Shown in pieces: positions 43,485 to 52,462 of a stretch of DNA of 64,000 nt. Under the pieces are notes generated by a model. That model did no database searches, was not told the DNA's origin, and was given only the letters and a program-made list of their open reading frames with translations. Location: positions 88,806 through 152,805 of the forward strand of contig CAJUEL010000003.1 of assembly GCA_910585455.1 (NCBI GenBank), in the 5' to 3' direction. How positions within the stretch are numbered: the first letter of the stretch is position 1; each line of letters starts with the position of its first letter. The DNA is from an uncultured Eisenbergiella sp. Its GTDB lineage: Bacteria; Bacillota; Clostridia; Lachnospirales; Lachnospiraceae. The position numbers and the translations under genes are program-made.

Positions 43485-44762
43485 TTATGAAGTTTTCCGG
43501 CCTGCTGCCCGTTCAAAGAGATCAACAGAACGTGATGCCATGGTTTCCGTATCATGTACATAGGTTTGAAGGGTGGTCTGAATGTTGGAATGCCCTAACC
43601 GGGTTTGCACATCCTTTACATCAGCGCCGGATTCGATCAGGATCGTGGCGTGGGTATGCCGCAGGGAATGATAATCAAAAGCAAGCAGCAGTTCTTTATG
43701 TATTACCCTTGAACAGAATTTGAATGAATCGGTGGAAGTATATTCTCCGTTTTCAGCTATACAGATCATGTAGATACGGGGAAGGGATGATTCAATACAT
43801 TTCTGGATGGGAACAATCCGCTGCATATCATTCCCCTTTTCATCAATTTCTTTTTTCAGAATGTGAATGGTATAGTATTCACCGTATTTCAGTTCATTTT
43901 TCAGCTGGGCGGTGCGTTCCTGCTTCAATGCCTGATAGAGAGTATCACCGAATTTTATGGTACGCATGGAAGTTGGCGTTTTGGTAGTGGTAAAATACCA
44001 TGAAGAACGTATTTCCTTTTTCCCGGTCTTTTCCACTGCCTTACGGACATCAGCTCCAAAATTCCGCTTTACAATCTGTTTGCTGACTGTCAGGGTCCTG
44101 TTTTCAAGGTCTATATCATCCCATGTCAGCGCAAAGGCTTCACTGATCCGAAGGCCGGTGTAAAAGCCAATCATCAGCGGAATATGGAAACGGGAGCCGG
44201 ACGGAAAACGGTCAATGATCTGTTGTCATTCATCCAAAGTCAGGATGATCCTTTCACGGGGCTTTTTCTCTACCTTTGGGGATTTTACATAGCGCATAGG
44301 GTTGGCCGGGAGATAATGCAGCGGTTCAACAGCATAGTCCAGGGCGGCGCCGAACACGGATAGAATTCCAGTGATGGAATGTTTTGCCAGCCCGTCCATT
44401 TTTAGCCCGTTGGCATACTCCTGCAATATGGCAGCGGTGATAGCCTTCAAGCGATATTTGCCGAAACGGGGCTTCAAATGCCCTTCCATGATCCGGAGAT
44501 AGCCCACCTGCGTATTATATTTCAGATTTGGCCTGCAGTACAGGTCATACCACTGATCCAGATAGTCAGATACCGTGATCTCCGAAGGCTCAAACAGCTG
44601 TCCGCCATTGTTATACTCGTTGATGGCTTTGGCCAGTGCTGCTTCCGCTTCCTTTTTTGTTTTGAATCCACCCTTTTCCTTTTTCTGGCGTTTCCCGCCT
44701 ACTGTGCCCAGGTCAAAATAATAAGACCACGTTGCACCACGTTTTCTTGTTCCACCTGTCAT
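43485..44762 (-). pseudogene. Tyrosine integrase (Tn916/phage type) broken by one TGA
   Basis: The N-terminal part (44762 to 44226) has the Arm and core-binding domains (GGTRKRGATWSYYFDLG, VSDYLDQWYDLYCRPNL). It stops at TGA 44226-44228. The same frame is then open to 43485 and begins QQIIDRFPSGSRFHIP. The C-terminal part has GFYTGLRISEAFALTW, HSLRHTHAT, LGHSN and a late Tyr, so all catalytic residues remain. A single base change (TGG or CGA to TGA) explains it. It faces rlmD. The first half alone cannot recombine, and the second half alone lacks a good start. Confidence 0.85.
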
Positions 44763-44913
44763 AAAATCATTCCTGTTAGTGTATAATTATTATTGGCAAA
44801 GGGAGAGAAAGCCCTAAAATAAAAAGGGAAGCAGAGAAAATTCCCGCTTCCCAAACATGCAGTTTTCCTTTATGATGTTATCGACCAGGAAAACAGATGA
44901 AGGAGACTGTATG

Positions 44914-45937
44914 ATGAAGACTATTGTAGAGGAAAAACTGATATCATTCAAGAGCCTGGAGCAAAAAATTTATAAATATATATGCGAATATAGAGCCATG
45001 TTGACCCGGAGCCTACTGGAGATGTATGACGACAGACTGGCAGAAGGGAGAGATAAGAAGGCATACCGTGACAAAGGAAAGCGCAGCACCACAGTGAAGA
45101 CAGTGTACGGGGAGGTATCCTGTTCACGCAGGGTATACGAGAGACAGACGGGGGAAGGGAAGAAAGAGTATGGGGTACCTTCTGGACGAAGCCATGCGGA
45201 TGGAGAAGATAGGCCTGATGTCAGCGAACCTGGCGGCGGAGAGCCCGTACCGCGTGACGGCAGAGGCCATAAGCAGCACCTGTGGGCAGAGCGTGAGCCA
45301 TGGAGGTGCATGGATCAGAGAGCCTTACGACCCTGACACGATTGTGCAGCCGGACCGATACCATATATATCAGGAGAACCTGCGTAAGATCGGTGACAAG
45401 AAAGCCCGGAAAGGGATCAGGGAGCTGTTCGACAGCGGGAAGCCGGAGGAGATGCTGGAATATATAAGAATCTATGCCGACAGCGTGGCAAGCGATGACA
45501 AATCGGACAAGCGCAGGAAGAAAGCCATGGAGCTTTATGGGTACCTGTATAACAACAGGGATGGCCTGCTGCCATGGCAGAAGCGCGGAGCAAAGATACC
45601 GGAGGCACCGGAGGGGACCGTGTACAAAAGCATGGGCGTACAGGAGAACCAGAACTGCACAGTAATAACGCTGCGGATGAAGCACCGGAGGATGCGCTGG
45701 TCTGAAAACGGTGCGAATAACCTGGGGAAAGTGCTGTACCGGAAAGAGAGCCGGGAGCTGATTGAGACGATAGAAAGATACGCAGACGGGCATGCCCCCG
45801 TAACAGGGCTGGAAGATGCCATCGAGACACTGAGCGCGGCAAAAGCACCAAAAAAAGACGGGAAAGGGAATCCTTATGTGGATATAGCCAGCTGCCATAT
45901 GCCACTGCTGGACGCACATCCAGAAAGGCGTTTATAG
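44914..45937 (+). pseudogene. ISLre2 family transposase, frameshifted and internally deleted
   Basis: An SD (GAAGGAG) and ATG 44914 begin a UPF0236/ISLre2 N-terminus (IVEEKLISFKSLEQKIYKY). At the G-run 45171-45174 one extra G shifts the frame. The continuation YLLDEAMRMEKIGLMSANL is in the next frame. The product then jumps from SVSHGGAW directly to IREPYDPDTI, skipping the catalytic DDE middle seen in full-length members. The C-terminal signature (LRMKHRRMRWSENGANNL) is intact. So it is dead in two ways. No terminal inverted repeats are obvious. Confidence 0.8.
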
Positions 45938-46054
45938 CTGCTTTCTGCGACTAAAAGATAAAATAGGCTTGTATTAGAAAAGGAACTTGAATTGTCAGAA
46001 AACAACATAAAATGTCAGGAATCAATAAAAAAAGGAAAAATTTCCAATTAGAAT

Positions 46055-46083
46055 TTGACACATACCTTGTACTGGCATAGAAT
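46055..46083 (+). promoter_or_regulatory. Sigma-A promoter 1 upstream of the structured RNA
   Basis: TTGACA (46055-46060), 17-nt spacer and TAGAAT (46078-46083). Confidence 0.6.
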
Positions 46084-46179
46084 TGATTTTTGTAATAAAA
46101 TAGGGTATTATATATAAAATGTTAGAAAGATGCGACAAGAAACGAAGTGGTGTTCACAAAAAATTCACAAAGTGTTCGA

Positions 46180-46208
46180 TTGCATGTTTTGTAATAATTG
46201 TATATAAT
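46180..46208 (+). promoter_or_regulatory. Sigma-A promoter 2 upstream of the structured RNA
   Basis: TTGCAT (46180-46185), 17-nt spacer and TATAAT (46203-46208). Transcription would start near 46215 and end at the terminator 46422-46450. Confidence 0.65.
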
Positions 46209-46214
46209 ATGAGA

Positions 46215-46450
46215 GAATAGAGATGTTCATTATAAATTGTTTCCGCTGACTGGAAGCAATTTAGCTCATGACGCCGACTAAATTCTAAGAACTAGTCGGA
46301 AGAGGGCTCTTCACTCTAAGAGTGTTCAGAAGTGTCGGGGCATTAGGCCCAGGGTGGTGCACTGGACTTAGATAGTTGCTGATAGCAATGAAAAAAACGT
46401 ACTTTAATATGAAAGATGAAAAGAATCCACTAGCTTTGTGGATTCTTTTT
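46215..46450 (+). ncRNA. Structured RNA of unknown family, promoter to terminator
   Basis: This AT-rich island segment holds no gene but has a promoter, many stems and a terminator. Stems: AAATTGTTTCC with GGAAGCAATTT (46234-46262), CCGACTA with TAGTCGG (46274-46299), CACTC with GAGTG (46312-46324), CCAG with CTGG (46349-46365) and TTGCT with AGCAA (46376-46388). AGAATCCAC with GTGGATTCT plus a T-run (46422-46450) is the terminator. Single-stranded motifs such as AGGGTGGTGCA recall the T-box sequence but lack the rest. raiA-type RNA is an alternative by size and host group. Family not established. The next gene starts 18 nt later. Confidence 0.6.
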
Positions 46451-46467
46451 TTAACAGAGGAAATACA

Positions 46468-47793
46468 ATGGCGAAGAAGAAAAAGGGATATCAGGAATTC
46501 AGGAAATACCAAATAGCAAATGGAAGCACAGAAGAGTACACCGTTAACCTTAAGAAGTGTGCGGAGGAATTTGCGAAGCTATTAGGGAAAAAATATCATT
46601 TTTTGCTTTCAAATGGGCAAAGTATAATTTTGAAATTTGAAGAAGGAAATTTTTATCATTTATTGGGTTTCCATAAATTTACCAATACAATATTTTTTCA
46701 AATGATAGAGCAGGATGCATATGATTATAATGCAACAAATTTTTATAATGATGTTTTGGATGAAAAGATAAAGTTCGATTGGTGGGATGATAAAGAAATA
46801 TCAGTTCCGCCCCAATTGATGAATGCAGAGTATTATAAAAACTTTATCGATCAAAAAGATGACATAGCAAAAAATGTTATTTATAGAAGATTCCCGTACT
46901 TTACATACGACAATGTGATTTCAATGTTCAATAATAAAGTGGTGATAGATCATGATTCATCGCAAAGCGAATCTGATGTACGTGCGGATAAAATTTTCTT
47001 TGTATTTTTGGCAGAAACCAACAGAAATTTAAATTTTGGTGTTGATTTTAACTATGACGGATATTTTCCCACAACCTTTTTTCTGGAAAATAAGAAAGAT
47101 TGGTTCAAGTATAAGAAGGATGGGAAGAAGTCGGATATTTTAGATATATTGGGGATTTATGTTGAAGATGCAGAATGCGGAAAGTCTATACTGTTTCATG
47201 TGAATTGGAGATGTGTGAGAGAAAAATTTTTAGCTGAACATGATAGCGGTTCCTACATTGATATGAAGAAGATGTTTAACAAGGAGGACGTTACATCATA
47301 TTATATGAAGAGGCAAATTGAAGATCTTTATGAAATAACATCGAAGCTGGATAGAGAAATAGATGAATTAAACGAAAAAGTTAAGGTGTGCGAACTAAAG
47401 CTCATGTATTTAGAGAATCCATCTAATGAAGAACCTATATTAGAACTGATGAATTGGGAAATAGATGCAGAAAACGAAAATATAATTGAATCGGAAGTGA
47501 TAGAGGAAAAGAAGGAGCTACTGAAAGAATTGAGCTTTAAAAGTAAATTGTGCAAGAAACATAAAAAGAAAATTGGAAAAATAGAAGGGGCATTACCTGA
47601 TATTCAACAGATGGATAAGATAATGCTACAGGAAGTTTACAATAGTTTTATAGATAATAGCATATTTTGGCCAATAGTATTTTGGGATGAATTAATCAAT
47701 AAGATTGATTGGATTAAATTAGACATCGATCCAGTACGAATGAAAGGGTTGTATAAGGGGTGGAGAAGTAATAATTCTATTCAAGTTGGGTAG
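46468..47793 (+). CDS. PBECR4-like nuclease domain protein with coiled coil
   Basis: The product has 441 residues from ATG 46468 (AGAGG 7 nt upstream). N-terminal residues 20-70 resemble the PBECR4 toxin fold: KKYHFLLSNGQSIILKF then NFYHLLGFHKFTN. A coiled coil follows at about 275-390 (IEDLYEITSKLDREIDEL and beyond), then a helical end. PBECR domains are phage-linked nucleases of the BECR fold; catalytic residues cannot be assigned here, so activity is uncertain. It sits directly behind the structured RNA and may be linked to it. Confidence 0.45.
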   Translation: MAKKKKGYQEFRKYQIANGSTEEYTVNLKKCAEEFAKLLGKKYHFLLSNGQSIILKFEEGNFYHLLGFHKFTNTIFFQMIEQDAYDYNATNFYNDVLDEKIKFDWWDDKEISVPPQLMNAEYYKNFIDQKDDIAKNVIYRRFPYFTYDNVISMFNNKVVIDHDSSQSESDVRADKIFFVFLAETNRNLNFGVDFNYDGYFPTTFFLENKKDWFKYKKDGKKSDILDILGIYVEDAECGKSILFHVNWRCVREKFLAEHDSGSYIDMKKMFNKEDVTSYYMKRQIEDLYEITSKLDREIDELNEKVKVCELKLMYLENPSNEEPILELMNWEIDAENENIIESEVIEEKKELLKELSFKSKLCKKHKKKIGKIEGALPDIQQMDKIMLQEVYNSFIDNSIFWPIVFWDELINKIDWIKLDIDPVRMKGLYKGWRSNNSIQVG

Positions 47794-47962
47794 TCAGAGA
47801 ACCAATGAAATTAAGGTTATTATGCAAAGGAACTGAAATGTGATATCAGTTTGCAAAACAATTTTATGTAGAAAATAGCATATTTGGATGACATATGGTA
47901 GGATTATAATATAAAAGAAAAACTGAATTCAAAGTTCCCAACGGGTCGAGCGCATCTCAAAT

Positions 47963-48005
47963 AAAAAATATGGGGATTGTCCAGTGGACGATTCCCATAT
48001 TTTTT
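47963..48005. repeat. Long hairpin with symmetric A/T flanks
   Basis: AAAAAATATGGG pairs with CCCATATTTTTT, continuing to GTCC/GGAC around a short loop. It can terminate transcription on either strand. It sits in a spacer whose sequence (GC hairpins and CAAGG repeats) resembles conjugative-element remnants. Confidence 0.7.
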
Positions 48006-48044
48006 ATGGCCTTGGTCAAGGTTGTCTGTGAGGAACGGGCAGAC

Positions 48045-48072
48045 AAATTTATTTCCCAAAGGAAATAAATTT
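48045..48072. repeat. Perfect 12-bp hairpin AAATTTATTTCC
   Basis: AAATTTATTTCC (48045-48056) pairs with GGAAATAAATTT (48061-48072), loop CAAA. With the neighbouring CCTTGGTCAAGG palindrome (48010-48021) it completes a structured spacer of 640 nt that holds no convincing gene. Confidence 0.6.
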
Positions 48073-48436
48073 CCTTGACAGTGGAGCGAAGCGGAACGGA
48101 AAAGGTGAGACAACTGGTTCTGGCTGCGGAGCAGGCACAGCTGGCGAGACCCGTTTCCTAACGTAGAACCACAAGCAGAGACTTTACAAGAAAAGGGATT
48201 GGAATTACTGAATCAGAAGTGGATACCCTTTTCGTATTTATTTAAATAAAGAGTATTGTTGAAATATGAACGAAGTGTTTTGATTGAATTATATTGCTAG
48301 TAGAGGTTGCTTTTTAGCTGATTACTAATTAGAATAGAAAAGTAATAGTTGCTTTTCGGTTTTAAAACTATACAAGCATAATAAAGAGAAAAAAGCAAGG
48401 AATCAAATGTTAGTGATTGTGTAGAGAAGGGAAAGA

Positions 48437-49246
48437 ATGATGTTCAATATTTATTATATTAACTATACTAAAGCCTATGAGATTGCAATGCTTATTGATA
48501 ATAAGATGTTAGAGAGTAAGACAAAGGAAAAAGGGGGTACAGTATCAGGGCATATGGAAGGAGAGTTTGATGAAGCTCCTTTGGTCAAGATTCCATTTAT
48601 AGGAAAGTACATGCCCGCATTTGATTTCAGTGGAGAAGTAACAGGAGAAAAATCTAGCAAGGTTATTGATACCGTCAAAGTTATTACAACAAAATCAACT
48701 ATCTTGGATAGGATATATGCTAAAGCTAAAGAAACACAAAAAATAAGAAATAAAGAAATGGGAAGTCTGATAAGATTAAAAGATGTCTCATTAAAAGTCA
48801 AAAATGAAAATGATATTTTAGGAGCAAAAACACTATTAAGTGGGGCAATAGGAGACATTGCTGTTGATGGTGTCGGAAATGTAAATTTATCCACTTTGTT
48901 AGAAGTAATGTTCAAGGATTCTTCTTATGTTTTAGAGGGAATATTGCCGAAATCGAAGGAAGGGAAAGAAGAAAAGATTTATATTAAGATTCCAATGCAG
49001 GCAGAAAATGAAATGGAAAATCAGTATAGTATTTCAGATTTAGAAATTGGAAAAGTTACTATTATAGGTATTTATCGAGGATGTTTTAATGAAAATGAAT
49101 TGGATGACAAATTAAATAAATTTTCTAAGCAAACAGATGATAATGATGCCTCTTGTGATATTGATATAGCAAGTGATGATGAAGAAGAAACAGGAGAAGT
49201 TCATTATATAGATGTAATAGCAATAGTTCAGGATATTAGATTTTAA
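48437..49246 (+). CDS. Hypothetical protein paired with a ClpB-like ATPase
   Basis: The product has 269 residues from ATG 48437 (GAAGGG upstream). Its N-terminus is IYYINYTKAYEIAMLIDNKM, a pattern I associate only weakly with the DUF6414 family. The C-terminus is acidic (DIDIASDDEEETGEVHYID). The middle contains a repetitive Gly/Val part (GHMEGEFDEAPLVKIPF). There is no membrane segment or catalytic motif. Its stop is 13 nt before the AAA+ gene, so the two form an operon and probably a complex. The AT-rich composition marks it as foreign. Confidence 0.6.
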   Translation: MMFNIYYINYTKAYEIAMLIDNKMLESKTKEKGGTVSGHMEGEFDEAPLVKIPFIGKYMPAFDFSGEVTGEKSSKVIDTVKVITTKSTILDRIYAKAKETQKIRNKEMGSLIRLKDVSLKVKNENDILGAKTLLSGAIGDIAVDGVGNVNLSTLLEVMFKDSSYVLEGILPKSKEGKEEKIYIKIPMQAENEMENQYSISDLEIGKVTIIGIYRGCFNENELDDKLNKFSKQTDDNDASCDIDIASDDEEETGEVHYIDVIAIVQDIRF

Positions 49247-49259
49247 TGAGGTACTTATA

Positions 49260-50435
49260 TTGAGTAAATTTATTATTTATGAATACAATAAGCAAAATAA
49301 GGATTTAATAGTTAAAGAATTAGAAGCTGATGGATATGCTTTTATTTCAGTACCATTAACTGACAGTATTACGATTAAAACGGAAGACTATCCCAAAGCT
49401 AAAAATGGACTATTAATTGATATTTCAATGGTTGTGTCTGATGATGAAAGAGCAATATTATATTCTAGGCTTGTAGAAAATATGATGGATTATATACTGC
49501 AGAATCATCTTGAAGATTTTTTATATATTATAGTGAATCGCAGATATACATATACCGTTAAAGATTTATTTGGATATAGAATTAAAGAGATAGAATGTCT
49601 TGAAAGATATTTCAATGTATCTATACCAGAAAATACAAACATTGTGGATATTAAGGAAGAAAATTTTGAGAAATTAATGACGAGTATCCGATATGAATTA
49701 GTTGGCCATAGCAAATATAAATCTATGTTGGAAGATGAATTGAAGAAATTTCGGGTGTTTAACAAGTTAGGATACCAACCAATATTTTCAACATTGATTA
49801 TGGGGAAATCTGGAATAGGAAAAACAGAGCTTGCGAGAATTTTACATCGTAATCTTTCCCCCATAGAGCCATTCATTAAGATTAATTTTGGGAATTATAG
49901 TGATCAGAATGCTTTAAGCAGTTTGATTGGAAGCCCAAGAGGATATGTGGGAAGCAGTAAAGGTGAGTTGTCAGATAAATTGGCCAATAGTAAATCTAAT
50001 GTAATATTAATAGATGAATTTGAAAAATCAGATAAATCGGTACAGAATTTCTTCTTGCAATTACTGGAGGATGGGGTATTTACCGATTCATTAGGAAGAG
50101 ATTATAATCTAAATAAATATATGATAATATTTACGGCAAATGTTTTAAAGGATAAAGTTGCAAAAAAGTTTTCGCCTGAATTACTTTCCAGATTTAATTT
50201 AGTTTATTCTTTTTCCACATTGAATTTAGAAGAAAAGGATGAATATGTTAAAAAGAGGCTGGCTAAAATTCGGAAAGATATTAAAGAAAAATTGAATATG
50301 GATGTTGATGATGTTACTATACAGAATATACTTGATTTTGATTACTTGAAATATGAGAATATGAGAGATACAAATTCACAATTGATGAAAAGGATAAGTG
50401 ATGAATTGTATCCTATATTATATGGAAAGAAATAA
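49260..50435 (+). CDS. AAA+ ATPase, ClpA/ClpB D2 type, with unknown N-terminal domain
   Basis: TTG 49260 with GAGGT upstream; 391 residues. The first 140 residues form an unknown mixed domain (YTVKDLFGYRIKEIECLERY). The AAA+ core has Walker A MGKSGIGKT (181-189), pore loop SPRGYVGSSKG (225-235), Walker B NVILIDEFEK (247-256), sensor region IIFTANV and LLEDGVFTDSLGR (268-280), typical of Clp D2 rings. It lacks the ClpP-docking IGF loop and a zinc domain, so it is a remodeller rather than a protease partner. Pairing with 48437 suggests a two-protein system. Confidence 0.75.
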   Translation: MSKFIIYEYNKQNKDLIVKELEADGYAFISVPLTDSITIKTEDYPKAKNGLLIDISMVVSDDERAILYSRLVENMMDYILQNHLEDFLYIIVNRRYTYTVKDLFGYRIKEIECLERYFNVSIPENTNIVDIKEENFEKLMTSIRYELVGHSKYKSMLEDELKKFRVFNKLGYQPIFSTLIMGKSGIGKTELARILHRNLSPIEPFIKINFGNYSDQNALSSLIGSPRGYVGSSKGELSDKLANSKSNVILIDEFEKSDKSVQNFFLQLLEDGVFTDSLGRDYNLNKYMIIFTANVLKDKVAKKFSPELLSRFNLVYSFSTLNLEEKDEYVKKRLAKIRKDIKEKLNMDVDDVTIQNILDFDYLKYENMRDTNSQLMKRISDELYPILYGKK

Positions 50436-50523
50436 TAGATGGAAACTAAATATTCAGGATAATGTTCAAGAGAATAAGAGGACGGATAAAAATTAAACCT
50501 CCTTTGATACGAGGAAAAATATT

Positions 50524-50928
50524 ATGCCAAAAGAAAAAAGTATAGCATCCAGAAGATATACAAACAGCCAATTGAGAATACAGACAATATATACGAAGGT
50601 TCTGAAACTGACAGCAATGCTGAATGCATTGACGGGAAGAAATATATATCGAAGCAGGGTAGATTCTGATAATTATACTTCACAAAACCTGATGAAAAAA
50701 CTTGGCGCAAAGCCGAATGGTATAAGTGAAATGCTTATTCACGGGGAAGAACTACAAAAATTTCAGAAAAAGAACAGCAATTTAATTGATGATAAGGTAA
50801 GGGCGTTGGCTGATGAGTTTGGTGTGGCGCCGATTGATTTGATTGGGCATGTTTTGGAATTTCGTATTGAGTGGAAACCAACGAATTTTGAATCAATCAA
50901 ACATGGCAATTTATTCAGCTACATATAA
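50524..50928 (+). CDS. Hypothetical protein, 134 residues
   Basis: ATG 50524 has ACGAGG upstream. The protein is basic at its N-terminus (MPKEKSIASRRYTNSQLRIQ). The C-terminal part (DKVRALADEFGVAPIDLIGH) is helical and resembles the helical end of some ImmA/IrrE-type proteins, but the HExxH motif is absent, so I do not assign it. It lies downstream of the AAA+ gene. Confidence 0.45.
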   Translation: MPKEKSIASRRYTNSQLRIQTIYTKVLKLTAMLNALTGRNIYRSRVDSDNYTSQNLMKKLGAKPNGISEMLIHGEELQKFQKKNSNLIDDKVRALADEFGVAPIDLIGHVLEFRIEWKPTNFESIKHGNLFSYI

Positions 50929-51088
50929 AAATGCAAGTTGCAAAATTGCTGAAAAATTGGGCGGTGTAGCAGTGAAAAGAAAGAATTTTCTGGTAGAAGC
51001 TATGCATGAAGCGGGGATTCATATGGATTCCGCGAAGAAAAAGGAAATTCCTGAAATTATGACATATGAGATCAGAAGAAGCAGTTGA
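50903..51088 (+). CDS. Small hypothetical protein, 61 residues
   Basis: ATG 50903 overlaps the previous gene by 26 nt in another frame. The peptide (MAIYSATYKNASCKIAEKLG) is basic and helical, ends in EIRRSS, and has no ribosome site. It could be translated by coupling with 50524-50928, or the two could be one frameshifted gene. Confidence 0.35.
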   Translation: MAIYSATYKNASCKIAEKLGGVAVKRKNFLVEAMHEAGIHMDSAKKKEIPEIMTYEIRRSS

Positions 51089-51208
51089 TACAAAATAATA
51101 TATTTAAAAAATGATAAAGTGAAAGGGCGTTTTTTTGCGCCTGTTTTATCCGGACAATGATAAACATGTGGAAGCAATCGTTTACATACACAGGGAGGAG
51201 CTTACACA

Positions 51209-52462
51209 ATGAACAACGAATATTACAAAAGCAACCGCACCCGCCTCTACGACCAGATGAAAGAGCATTCTCTTCTGGTCCTGTTTTCCGGGACAGAGCT
51301 GCGCAAGACAAACGACGAATATTATCCCTTTTATGCGGAACGGAATTTCGTATACCTGACGGGGCTGGAAAGCAAGCAGGCTGTGCTGCTTGCATGGAAG
51401 GACAGCGCAGGAAGCGTGGGAGAGCGGCTGTACATTCTTCCGCCGGATGCCATGGCGGAGCGCTGGACGGGAGAGCGCATCAAGGGCGACGAAGCCATGG
51501 CAGTGTCAGGAATCGGCGCTGTGGCTTATACGGATTCCTTTGAGCAGGATTTTCACCGGATGGCGGCATGCGGAAACTATGCGCATGTATATCTGGATCT
51601 GTATAAGGCAGAGCCTGCCGATCAGGACAGGGCGTCTCACTTCTTTTTTGCGAGAGTATCGAAGGAATATCCGCATCTGCGGACGGAAAATGCCAATCTG
51701 CTGGTGCGGAAGCTGCGCACAATCAAGCAGCCCTGTGAGATAGCCGCCATGCGGGAGGCGGAACAAATTACGCGGGACGGAATTGTCGCCATGATGAAGG
51801 CATCCCGCCCGGGTATGTATGAATATCAGTACAAGGCGGAGTTTGACTATGCGCTGGGGCAGCATGGACCGCAGGGACCGGCGTTTCCGTCCATCATTTC
51901 GGCGGGGAAAAATAACTTTTGCATTCACTATTATTCCTATAAAGGGATCGCGCAGGACGGAGATATGGTTTTGAACGATGTGGGAGCCTGGTATGACCAC
52001 ATGATGAATGATGTATCCAGAGGATGGCCCTGTAATGGAAAATACAATGAGCGGCAGCGGCTTTTGTACGAATGCGCCCTTGCGACCTCCAACCACATGT
52101 TTGAGATTATAAAGCCGGGGATGGAGATGGCGGCGGTGGACCGGGAGGCGAGGCGTTTTAATGCGGCCCTGCTTAAGGAAGCCGGCGTTTTAAAAAGTGA
52201 GGAGGAGATCGGCGCCTATATGTGGCATGGCGGCGCTCACCATGTGGGATATGATGTGCATGATGTGGTAGAGATGCCGGAAACGATCGCGCCGGGCATG
52301 GTATTTTGCGTGGATATCGGGATTTATCATGAAAAATGGGGCATTGGTTTCAGGCTGGAGGATAATTGCCTGGTGACGGAGGAGGGCTGTGAAAACCTGT
52401 CCGCCATCACGCCGAGAACCATTGGGGAGATCGAGGATACCATGCGGAAAGGATATTTTTAA
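51209..52462 (+). CDS. M24 Xaa-Pro aminopeptidase
   Basis: The product has 417 residues from ATG 51209 (GGGAGG). It has an AMP_N-like N-terminal domain (residues about 1-150) and the pita-bread C-terminal domain. Metal ligands expected are Asp (NDVGAWYDH), Asp (MMNDVSRG), His (GGAHHVGYDVHDV), then Glu in VEPGIY and Glu in IRxED. Here VEPGIY is replaced by CVDIGIY, i.e. Asp for Glu, which is unusual and could weaken one metal site. The last Glu (FRLEDN) is kept. It removes N-terminal residues before proline. Confidence 0.85.
   Translation: MNNEYYKSNRTRLYDQMKEHSLLVLFSGTELRKTNDEYYPFYAERNFVYLTGLESKQAVLLAWKDSAGSVGERLYILPPDAMAERWTGERIKGDEAMAVSGIGAVAYTDSFEQDFHRMAACGNYAHVYLDLYKAEPADQDRASHFFFARVSKEYPHLRTENANLLVRKLRTIKQPCEIAAMREAEQITRDGIVAMMKASRPGMYEYQYKAEFDYALGQHGPQGPAFPSIISAGKNNFCIHYYSYKGIAQDGDMVLNDVGAWYDHMMNDVSRGWPCNGKYNERQRLLYECALATSNHMFEIIKPGMEMAAVDREARRFNAALLKEAGVLKSEEEIGAYMWHGGAHHVGYDVHDVVEMPETIAPGMVFCVDIGIYHEKWGIGFRLEDNCLVTEEGCENLSAITPRTIGEIEDTMRKGYF

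Noticed and set aside
46340..46370. T-box riboswitch
   Set aside because: AGGGTGGTGCA is similar to the T-box sequence, but the specifier stem I and antiterminator layout are missing and no aminoacyl-tRNA or amino-acid gene follows.
47904..48113. Minus-strand open frame of 69 residues in the island spacer
   Set aside because: It covers perfect hairpins and looks like structural DNA rather than protein code.
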